Positions 44,235-50,349 of a stretch of 64,000 nt of DNA are shown here, piece by piece. Both the position numbers and the translations under genes were made by a program. The DNA comes from Myxococcales bacterium (GTDB taxonomy: Bacteria; Myxococcota_A; Polyangia; Palsa-1104), in assembly GCA_003170275.1 (NCBI GenBank), contig PNAM01000106.1, forward strand, positions 160,052-224,051. Direction: 5' to 3'. The notes beneath the pieces are model-generated. The model saw only the letters and a list, made by a program, of their open reading frames with translations. It was not told the DNA's origin and did not search any database. Each line of letters opens with the position of its first letter. Position 1 is the first letter of the stretch.

Positions 44235-45504
44235 ACCGGGCACATCGGTAACACTGGGTTCGCCTCCGGATGGTTGGAGGTCATCGGTGTGAACTTCTTG
44301 TTCGTCTCCACGTGTCCCAGGTCCAACTCGGCGAAGGTCACGAGCCACCGTCCGTCCTTCTCTTCGCGAATCCCTACTTCTTGGGAGGCGAGGGCTGCCG
44401 TCACGTAGGCCTGTCCAAGTCCCGCGATGTAGACAAGCCCACTCTGACCGACCGTGACGACGTCATCGTGGGTCGGATATCTCAGCTCAGGCAGGGCGTC
44501 CGGATATCGGCGCGGCGATGATGCGTACACTTCGGCTGGACGCTTCATGTCGAGCGCCTCGTGAGGGCGTTCGCTGTTAAATTCCTCCACCCACGCGTCG
44601 AACAGTTGTTGCTGCTGAAGCAGGTTGTGTCGCGGCGGCCTCGCGGTTTCGCGCTTGAGGGTGCGATGCATACGCTCGTGCCGCCCGTTCTCCTGTGGCT
44701 TCCCGGGGCGGATGCGCTCGAGCACGATGCCCAGCCGCATCCAATAGGCCGACAACTTCGTGAGCCCGGCGAGACCTGTCGACGCGAACGGCACCCCGTT
44801 GTCGGACCGCATCGCCGAAGGGAGGCCGCGCGCACGAAAGACCTCCTCGAAGACATCACGAGCCGCCTCGTCGCTGATTGCGGCCATGCCATCACAGCCG
44901 AGGATGTACCGGCTGAACTGGTCCGTGATCGTGAGCGGGTAGCAGTAGCTGCTGTCTCCGAGCCGGAACTGGCCCTTGTAGTCAACGCACCAGATGTCAT
45001 TCGGCCCACTGGCTTGCCGCAATGTCGTCGGGGTTGACCTGTGCCGCAGCCGCGTCTTTCGTCGCTCGACGAGCCCGCGGCTAACGAGCAGGTTTCCGAT
45101 CGTACTGCTTGTCGGCAGCCGCCGCCCGAGTCGGCGCTCGAGGACGTCTTTGATCTTCTTCGGGCCCCAGCTCGGATGCTGCTTACGCGCAGCGACCAAG
45201 AGCTCAGCCACCTCTGGCGGCGTCTTGTGGGGGATATGCAGCGGCGCCCGCGACAGCTCGGACAGTCCTGGCGTCCCCCGCTCGTCGTAGCGTTTCTTGA
45301 CCTTGTATCCCGTCTTCCGAGCAATCCCGTACTCCCGACACAGATCAGCCATGCGCTCCCCGCCGTTCAGTCGCGTTATGAAATCCGCTTTCAGATCCAT
45401 CGGCCTTCTCGCCTTCCACGGCACTGGACGCCCCCTGCGTCCTGCCTTAGCAGCTGTTACCGATGTACCCGGTTTGATCCGTTACCTATCTACCCGGTCT
45501 GTAC
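44204..45504 (-). mobile_element. IS481-family insertion sequence with double terminal repeats
   Basis: Each end has two copies of a 19-bp motif close to ACCGGGTACATCGGTAACA. At the left they are 44210-44228 and 44235-44253. At the right, on the other strand, they are 45455-45473 and 45480-45498. Spacing is 25 bp at both ends, and the inner copies match at 18 of 19 positions across the element. The transposase fills the interior. The exact termini (NGTRCA just outside) and target duplication are uncertain. Confidence 0.75.
44231..45424 (-). CDS. IS481-family transposase
   Basis: A 397-residue DDE transposase starting MPWKARRPMDLK. It has an N-terminal HTH (ADLCREYGIARKTGYKVKKRY) and catalytic Asp in IWCVDYKGQF, Asp in MRSDNGVPF and Glu in ENGRHERMH. 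The C-terminus ends NPVLPMCPV, the VLPMSPV-like ending common in this group. It is full length and convergent with the other transposase, overlapping it by 4 nt. Apparently intact and possibly active. Confidence 0.93.
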   Translation of the reverse strand: MPWKARRPMDLKADFITRLNGGERMADLCREYGIARKTGYKVKKRYDERGTPGLSELSRAPLHIPHKTPPEVAELLVAARKQHPSWGPKKIKDVLERRLGRRLPTSSTIGNLLVSRGLVERRKTRLRHRSTPTTLRQASGPNDIWCVDYKGQFRLGDSSYCYPLTITDQFSRYILGCDGMAAISDEAARDVFEEVFRARGLPSAMRSDNGVPFASTGLAGLTKLSAYWMRLGIVLERIRPGKPQENGRHERMHRTLKRETARPPRHNLLQQQQLFDAWVEEFNSERPHEALDMKRPAEVYASSPRRYPDALPELRYPTHDDVVTVGQSGLVYIAGLGQAYVTAALASQEVGIREEKDGRWLVTFAELDLGHVETNKKFTPMTSNHPEANPVLPMCPV

Positions 45505-45680
45505 CGTTTGTCTTTCTATTTCTTCTTTCTTCCAATTCTGTTTCTTCCCTTATTTTTCTTATTTTCTTAATCTCACTTATTGATTTCTATTCTATTATTA
45601 CTTATACAATTTCTGTTATTCTAATTACTTCTATCTTTCTATTTGATCCACCTCCTCCCCCACTATCACTTCCTCTGTTC
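45505..45680 (+). other. AT-rich polypyrimidine tract
   Basis: In the 110 bases 45541-45650 I count 24 G or C, only 3 of them G, and 26 purines on the plus strand. This is extraordinary in a genome this GC-rich. The tract starts right after the second IS and runs into nested inverted repeats. It has no convincing gene; open frames through it are Phe/Leu/Ser low-complexity. It may be a DNA-unwinding element or the purine-rich strand of a structured site. Confidence 0.8.
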
Positions 45681-45783
45681 CCACCCACTTGACCCCTCCA
45701 TCCATCTCGCTGGGAGGGAGGGGTCAAGTGGGTGGGGATCAACGGCGGTGCCGCACCGTCGGGTGGGGGAGGAGGTGGATCAA
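45643..45783. repeat. Nested perfect inverted repeats
   Basis: The outer arms, 45643-45663 and 45763-45783, are perfect 21-bp complements. Inside them, 45680-45699 and 45717-45736 are perfect 20-bp complements (core ACTTGACCCCTCC). A third small hairpin, CGGTG-CCG-CACCG, lies at 45746-45758. As DNA this could extrude a cruciform; as RNA it would be a ~140-nt branched structure. Perfect arms imply recent origin or constraint. Neither arm matches the IS ends. Confidence 0.85.
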
Positions 45784-45805
45784 CTCCGCGTCTTCCCTCA
45801 GGACG

Positions 45806-45903
45806 AGTTGCCCCGCCGGTTGCCTCGCCGGTTGCCTCGTCCCTTGCCTCCTATGGTGCGACCGACTGAGCGACCAAGGTGCGAGGCAACCTGCGGGGCA
45901 ACT
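45806..45903. repeat. 12-bp tandem (iteron-like) repeats and a third inverted repeat
   Basis: CGCCGGTTGCCT occurs exactly twice in tandem (45814-45825, 45826-45837), and a third copy follows with three changes (CGTCCCTTGCCT, 45838-45849). The segment 45806-45827 is complementary to 45882-45903 at 21 of 22 positions. With the adjacent AT-rich tract and hairpins, this resembles the iteron plus unwinding-element layout of plasmid origins. No Rep gene is adjacent. Confidence 0.7.
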
Positions 45904-45909
45904 TGGTGA

Positions 45910-46054
45910 CTAGTGCCCGACCTCCGTTTTTGCTGGCTCCGCAGCGACGAGGCGATAGCCAAGCGCCCGCAGCACGTCCTCGAGCTCCGTGACGGAAGCC
46001 GACCTCGTGAACGCAGCTACCAAGCTGATCCGCGTCGCGGAGTATCCAGGGAGT
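45910..46054 (-). pseudogene. Remnant of a small minus-strand gene (possible XRE-type antitoxin end)
   Basis: The minus-strand frame ending at TAG 45912-45910 reads ...ISLVAAFTRSASVTELEDVL, RALGYRLVAAEPAKTEVGH. This resembles the C-terminus of XRE/HigA-type antitoxins (ALGYRL followed by a short tail). It is open only to about 46055, where a TGA precedes it, and has no start codon with a ribosome site. It is interpreted as a decayed end of an antitoxin or regulator gene. Confidence 0.4.
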
Positions 46055-46190
46055 CAGCCCTGGGCGACGTCGTGGCTGGGTTGTCGGACCGGATCTGTCG
46101 GGCAAGCGGATCGGGATCGGCGTCAAGCTCTACCTGGATGAAGACGACGAGCGGGCCTTGTGCGTGACGATCATCGACGACATCGAATGA
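46029..46190 (+). pseudogene. C-terminal remnant of a DUF4258-like toxin
   Basis: The frame open from 46029 ends GWVVGPDLSGKRIGIGVKL, YLDEDDERALCVTIIDDIE at TGA 46188-46190, which overlaps the next ATG (ATGA). The VVGPDLSGK...G..V and V-T-I-I-D-D pattern resembles DUF4258 toxins, normally followed by a YgiT-type antitoxin as here. The N-terminal half is absent in this frame (TGA at 46026), so the toxin is probably inactive while its antitoxin persists. Confidence 0.5.
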
Positions 46191-46723
46191 AGGAGCTGCT
46201 GATGATGTGCGCGAACTGCGGGAACAAGACGAAGAAGGCGACCTTTGTCAGGGGCTACGACCTGACGATCTGGGCGGGTCTTCCGGCGAAAGCGCGCCGG
46301 ATGCGTGTCCTGCGCTGCTCGACGTGCGGTGCGAATTCCGTAGAGGGGAGGGACCTCGAAGCAGCGCTCGACGCCCTTGTTCTGGAGGTCGTGCAGCGAC
46401 GCGAGCGGCTGACTGGTAAGGAGGCGCGCTTCCTGCGAGGGCGACTTCAACTGACCCAGAAGGCGTTGGCGAAACGGATGGGAGTCAACCCCATCACCAT
46501 CAGCGACTGGGAACGCGGCGACCGACACATCTCTTCGGAGCACGACTTCATGCTCCGCGCACTGTCCTTGCCGCGCCTGCCCAAGAACTGGGTCGTGCGC
46601 GCTCTCGGACTCCTATCCGTTCACAAGGAGCCGCCGCCGAAGATCCGCGCACTCGAAGCGGACTTCTCGCTGGTGATCGAAGATCAAAAGAGAAGGGGAC
46701 TCGTCCGGGCTCGGAAAGGGTGA
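46187..46723 (+). CDS. YgiT-type zinc-finger/HTH antitoxin-like protein
   Basis: A 178-residue protein from ATG 46187, which overlaps the toxin remnant stop. The N-terminal zinc-binding domain has CANCGNKTK and LRCSTCGANS. The central XRE HTH is LQLTQKALAKRMGVNPITISDWERGD. The C-terminal tail of ~45 residues is Lys/Arg-rich. It probably was the antitoxin and autorepressor of the broken DUF4258-type toxin; it may now be a solitary regulator. Confidence 0.85.
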   Translation: MKELLMMCANCGNKTKKATFVRGYDLTIWAGLPAKARRMRVLRCSTCGANSVEGRDLEAALDALVLEVVQRRERLTGKEARFLRGRLQLTQKALAKRMGVNPITISDWERGDRHISSEHDFMLRALSLPRLPKNWVVRALGLLSVHKEPPPKIRALEADFSLVIEDQKRRGLVRARKG

Positions 46724-46738
46724 TTTCCGCGGCGCCTT

Positions 46739-47023
46739 TCACCGCGAGAGCGGCCGCCGCGCTTGATGATAGATTCGCAACACATGCAGCTCGTCCGCAT
46801 GGCGCTGGTAGTAGATGCGCAAGGGCGGCACCGGCCAGCTTCGGACGCGCTGGCCGGTGCGCAACGTCGACTCAGGTCCTTCGAAGTCGCGCGCGGCCAG
46901 CTTGTTGATTGTCGCGAATATCTCGGCTGCCAGCTCCGCCGCCGCGCGCACGTTGTCCTTCTGGATGTACTCAACCGTCGCCTCAAACTCGGCGAGCGCG
47001 CGGGGAAGGATGCGGACTGTCAA
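46739..47023 (-). CDS. ParE/RelE-type toxin
   Basis: A 94-residue toxin of the ParE fold: ILPRALAEFEATVEYI, then a helix (AAAELAAEIFATINKLA), followed by LRIYYQRHADELHVLRIYHQARR, the strand pair with terminal H-x2-R typical of the family. The start TTG 47023 overlaps the antitoxin stop as TTGA. ParE proteins poison gyrase while RelE proteins cut mRNA; which applies here is unclear. Confidence 0.88.
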   Translation of the reverse strand: MTVRILPRALAEFEATVEYIQKDNVRAAAELAAEIFATINKLAARDFEGPESTLRTGQRVRSWPVPPLRIYYQRHADELHVLRIYHQARRPLSR

Positions 47024-47235
47024 CGCTTGAGCGCCGCGTCGATGCGCTGCCGTGCCTCATCGATACCGACGCCCTGGCCAGCGTCAACTTCGCGAAGCGC
47101 CGCGATCAAGTCGTCTTCCTGCTCGGGTGTCAGCTCAGGTGCGCGATCAACTGACTCGACGACATAGTCGCCGGCCGGTAGCTCGCGCAGTTCGTCAGGC
47201 AGATCGCGACCGTTCCACTTCAGGACCCGCGCCAT
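47020..47235 (-). CDS. ParD-like antitoxin
   Basis: A 71-residue acidic protein from ATG 47235, upstream of and overlapping the ParE-like toxin (antitoxin-first order). It reads MARVLKWNGRDLPDELRELP, then an acidic helix (ELTPEQEDDLIAALREVDAG) and ends in IDEARQRIDAALKR. The family is assigned by context and length; the N-terminal half is not a standard ribbon-helix-helix. Confidence 0.75.
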   Translation of the reverse strand: MARVLKWNGRDLPDELRELPAGDYVVESVDRAPELTPEQEDDLIAALREVDAGQGVGIDEARQRIDAALKR

Positions 47236-47245
47236 GGACACAAGT

Positions 47246-47437
47246 CTAGCGCCCCTGCCGGCCGCCGTCGATGCCCCACTCTGTATGGCCCGCCTGGGAC
47301 GGGTGGGGTCGAGCCGGATCGAGGTCGAGCGGCTCCTCGACCGTCGCGTCCAGCCCGAGGACGAGGTCGATGTGCTTGGCGGTCGCCGCCGGCCGCAGCG
47401 AGTCGACCGCGTCCGCGATCACCCGGTTGAGTGTCAA
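47246..47437 (-). pseudogene. Histidine-kinase gene fragment
   Basis: The minus-strand frame reads TLNRVIADAVDSLRPAATAK, HIDLVLGLDATVEEPLDLDP. It resembles the stretch between the phospho-accepting helices and the ATP-binding domain of sensor kinases (L-x2-V-x3-A-V-x-S-L-RPAA-x-AK-x-I). There is no His box, N-box or proper start, so it is a relic. It fills most of the 285-bp gap between the ParD-like gene and the STAS gene. Confidence 0.5.
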
Positions 47438-47520
47438 GCCAGGTCTCCCGCTGACGCTGCGGCCCGCTCGCGAACAGACTATACTTGTCGTGTCGGCCGG
47501 GTACTGGTGGGGGCGGCGAG

Positions 47521-47967
47521 ATGGTTCAATTCGAGAAGAAGAGACTCCAGGACGGAACGCTACACATCACGATGACCGGCAAGATCGATGGCCACTTCGA
47601 CGGCGCGGTTGTGCTCACCGACGTCAGCTCGGCCAAGAGAGTTGTGCTGCACCTAGCTGGCATCCGCTCGATGTCCTCTCTCGGCGTGCGCCAGTTCGAG
47701 GACTTCATTCTCAAGCTCAAGGGCCACGAGGTGGTGTTCATTCACGTGCCTCCGGCCGTCGCTACTCAGCTCGTGATGATCCCGGGCTTCTGCTCGGGGG
47801 TGCGCGTGGAGTCAGCCAAGCTCCCGTTCGTTTGCGTGGCCTGCGGCGCCGAAACCAGTCATTCGGTCCCATGGCGTCCTGGAATCGCCAGCGACGTCGC
47901 ACCGAAGTGCTCGTGCGGTGCCACGATGGAACTCGACGGCAATGTTCAGCAGTTTCTTCCATCGTGA
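47521..47967 (+). CDS. STAS-like protein with C-terminal zinc ribbon
   Basis: A 148-residue protein from ATG 47521 (GGGGGCGGCGAG upstream). Residues ~5-100 have an anti-sigma-antagonist (STAS) pattern: strand-rich start, GHFDGAVVL, RVVLHLAGIRSMSSLGVRQFEDFI and GHEVVFIHVPPAVATQL. The conserved Ser region (IRSMSSLGV) would be the phosphorylation site. Residues ~105-135 add CVACGAET...CSCGATM, a zinc ribbon. It is an unusual fusion, probably a signalling adaptor. Partner unknown. Confidence 0.8.
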   Translation: MVQFEKKRLQDGTLHITMTGKIDGHFDGAVVLTDVSSAKRVVLHLAGIRSMSSLGVRQFEDFILKLKGHEVVFIHVPPAVATQLVMIPGFCSGVRVESAKLPFVCVACGAETSHSVPWRPGIASDVAPKCSCGATMELDGNVQQFLPS

Positions 47968-48038
47968 ACTCTGCGGTTGCCACGTTCGCCTGCGAAGGCG
48001 AAGCGCAGTCGGCTGACCGAAAGGACCAGTGAAAGGGC

Positions 48039-48362
48039 TCAGCCTCTTGTCTTGTCGAGCCACCCGCTTGTCAGGTCGGCGATAAGGTCGGGATCGTCAA
48101 ACTCGATACCGAGCACGCACACGGAGCTTGTCTTCTCGGTCACGTGCCGAACCATGCCAGAGACAATCGCGTCACCTCCGGGCATCTGCATGTGGATATC
48201 GAGGAGAGTCCCGACGGCCGGAGCGGGACCCGTGACCTCGACCTTGATTCCGCCGCGCGACATATCGACAATCGACGTCACCTCGTACGGCTGAACCTTG
48301 AGGATTCGCAGATCGGCGGGGAGCACGGTTATTCGCGGATGCTTCCGTCGATCGTCTTCCAT
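48039..48362 (-). CDS. PilZ domain protein (c-di-GMP receptor)
   Basis: A 107-residue single PilZ domain from ATG 48362. The two ligand motifs are RRKHPRI (RxxxR) at the N-terminus and DMSRGGIKVE (D/N-x-S-x-x-G) in the first barrel strand. It would bind cyclic di-GMP and modulate motility or polysaccharide output. An exopolysaccharide locus starts 5 kb away, but no direct link is seen. The longer open frame to 48545 adds an Arg/Ala-rich extension with no start signal. Confidence 0.92.
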   Translation of the reverse strand: MEDDRRKHPRITVLPADLRILKVQPYEVTSIVDMSRGGIKVEVTGPAPAVGTLLDIHMQMPGGDAIVSGMVRHVTEKTSSVCVLGIEFDDPDLIADLTSGWLDKTRG

Positions 48363-48539
48363 AGGATGTCGCAACGCAGTATGTCTGCGGCATCGTGCGA
48401 TGGCAATCTTATGGGGCGTTTGCGCCGGGCGCCACCGACGTCGACGTGCCCACCGTGAAGCACTGGCGGCGGGCGCGTCCTCGACGTCGGCGCGCGCCTC
48501 GATTGCCCCCGAAGCCGCGACGCGTCCCGCACCTGATCT

Positions 48540-48780
48540 GCCCACCGCGGTGGTGCGCGCGCTGGTTGTGGCGGAACCCCGGTCAACTACCAGGACGGTG
48601 GCCTTCCCTTCACGGGGTGCGGCGCCACCTGCAGCATCACGCTCAGCGGCGCGGTAAAGGCCAGCGCCCAGGAGGTCGCCAATGAGACCCGAGCCGGGGG
48701 GCGCTGCTACGACAGCAAGGATGATCTCAACCGTCGCGCTCTCTGCGGACCTCGACCTCGTTGGCGAGAGAGAAAAGGAA
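48540..48780 (+). pseudogene. Fragment of a secreted or surface protein gene
   Basis: In the frame of 48561 the sequence reads AGCGGTPVNYQDGGLPFTGC, GATCSITLSGAVKASAQEVA and NETRAGGRCYDSKDDLN. It is compositionally protein-like, with four to six Cys, and differs from the surrounding shadow frames. There is no start codon upstream in frame, and the frame degrades into Arg-rich sequence after ~48750. It is interpreted as a gene relic. The rest of the 48363-48865 gap holds nothing I can assign. Confidence 0.35.
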
Positions 48781-48865
48781 AAGGCGAACGGGCTAGCATC
48801 CCTAGCTCGACGCGGACAATCCCAGTTGGTTCGACTATGGGCTCTACGAACCGCACTTCATGACG

Positions 48866-49951
48866 CTAGGCGGGCAAGTGCATCACGAACACCGTCGGGA
48901 GGGTCGCTGTCTCCTCGACCCAGATGTTTCCACCATGAGCCTCGACTGCAAGGCGACAGAAGTACAATCCGAGTCCGAGATTCATCCGACCAGTACCGGG
49001 TGTTGCCTGCGCAAACTTTTCGAAGATTAGGGTGCGCGCCTCAACCGGGATTGGAACGCCAGTATTTCCGATGCGGATCTCCGCACGGCTGCTTTGGACG
49101 GATGCCTCGAGTTGGACCCTGCCGTCGGCTGGCGTGTAGCGCAGCGAATTGTCGACGATGTTTTCAACGACCCTCGTCAAGAGGTCAGCATCGATCGAGA
49201 GACTCAACTCTGAATTCGCAATCACCTCGAGCGTGATCTTGCGCGAGCGCGCCAAGAGCCTCCGTTGCGTCGCTATCTCATTCAGCAGCGTTGCCAGGTT
49301 GGTTGACTTGCGGCGGAGACTCAGACGGTTCGCTTCGAGAGTCGCGAGGTCGTAAAGATTGGCAAGCAGACGGATGATCCTTTGTCCGGCAGCCTCTGAA
49401 TCCGCCAGCGCCTCCAGATAGGACGGGTCCAACCCCCGGAGTCCCTCGGCCACGTAGCTGTAGTTCGCCAGCATCACACACAGTGGATTCTTGAGGTCGT
49501 GGATGAGGAGCGCCGACATCTCGTCCTTGAAGCGATCTACCTCTGCCAGTGCGACGTTTTTCTCCATGAGCGCAATGTCTTTTGCCCTGAGCGCGAGAAG
49601 ATTTCCAACGCGCATGATCAACTCCTGACGGTCGACCGGTTTCGTCAAGAATTCATCGGCGCCCATCTGGAATCCAATGAGTCGCGATGACAAATCGTTC
49701 AAAGAGGTCAGGAGGATGATCGGCAGAAACTTCTCGCCCGACTGGTCCTTCAGGCGGCGGGTGGTCTCATACCCGTTCAGTCCCGGCATCATCACGTCGA
49801 GCAAGACCAGGTCCGGCGGCTGCTGTTCGGCCCGCGCGAATGCCTGCTCTCCCGATTCAGCGTCGACAAGCACGTGACCACTGTCTTCGAGGTATGCGTG
49901 GATCAGCTCTCGGTTGATCGGCTGGTCGTCGACTACCAGGATCCGCGCCAT
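48866..49951 (-). CDS. Receiver-histidine kinase hybrid
   Basis: A 361-residue cytoplasmic protein: an N-terminal receiver (phospho-Asp in LVLLDVMMPGLNG, Lys in FLTKPVDRQ), a short coiled linker (~residues 120-145), HisKA (LLIHDLKNPLCVML) and an ATPase domain (N-box VVENIVDNSLRY, GNTGVPIP, G2 GLGLYFC). It has no membrane segment, so its input is through the receiver. It is third in an operon after a large hybrid kinase and a single receiver, suggesting a multistep phosphorelay. Confidence 0.92.
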   Translation of the reverse strand: MARILVVDDQPINRELIHAYLEDSGHVLVDAESGEQAFARAEQQPPDLVLLDVMMPGLNGYETTRRLKDQSGEKFLPIILLTSLNDLSSRLIGFQMGADEFLTKPVDRQELIMRVGNLLALRAKDIALMEKNVALAEVDRFKDEMSALLIHDLKNPLCVMLANYSYVAEGLRGLDPSYLEALADSEAAGQRIIRLLANLYDLATLEANRLSLRRKSTNLATLLNEIATQRRLLARSRKITLEVIANSELSLSIDADLLTRVVENIVDNSLRYTPADGRVQLEASVQSSRAEIRIGNTGVPIPVEARTLIFEKFAQATPGTGRMNLGLGLYFCRLAVEAHGGNIWVEETATLPTVFVMHLPA

Positions 49952-49953
49952 TT

Positions 49954-50349
49954 CTATCTCGCTCCGGACGTGCGGTTTGTGCCCATCGCCAATCGGGTCA
50001 CCTCGCGGACGAACGTGCGCGTGTCTATGGGCTTGGTGATGACTGCATTGAATCCAGCGGCGAGCAGGCGGCCCTCGTCGCCGGTGAGAGCATGCGCGGT
50101 CAGTGCAATGACCGGCACGGTGGCGAAGCGCTCGATCGCGCGCAGCTCGCCGAGGAGCGCGACCCCATCGGCGTCCGGAAGAAGAATATCCATCAACAGA
50201 ATGTCGGGCGTGGCCCCCGTTACCACCAGCGCGCGCAGCGCCGCACCGCTTGCCGCTAGGTCGACCTCATGTCCCTCCATGGTCAAGATATCGCTAACCA
50301 GTTCGCTGTTCAGCGGATTGTCCTCGACGACGAGCACACGTAGCCTCAT
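49954..50349 (-). CDS. Single-domain response regulator
   Basis: A 131-residue lone receiver: acidic pocket VVEDNPLNSELV, phospho-Asp in ILLMDILLPDADG, Thr in VIALTAHALTGDE and Lys in AVITKPIDTRTF. ATG 50349 overlaps the stop of the hybrid kinase (ATGA), and the next kinase starts 3 bp after its end. It probably shuttles phosphoryl groups between the two kinases (DivK/Spo0F-like role). Confidence 0.92.
   Translation of the reverse strand: MRLRVLVVEDNPLNSELVSDILTMEGHEVDLAASGAALRALVVTGATPDILLMDILLPDADGVALLGELRAIERFATVPVIALTAHALTGDEGRLLAAGFNAVITKPIDTRTFVREVTRLAMGTNRTSGAR

Noticed and set aside
45505..45692. Short plus-strand ORFs through the polypyrimidine tract
   Set aside because: They encode Phe/Leu/Ser/Pro low-complexity sequence imposed by base composition, with no ribosome site or domain.
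45643..45783. Nested inverted repeats as a simple transcription terminator
   Set aside because: The stems are far longer than a terminator, are nested, and are not followed by a T-run on either strand.
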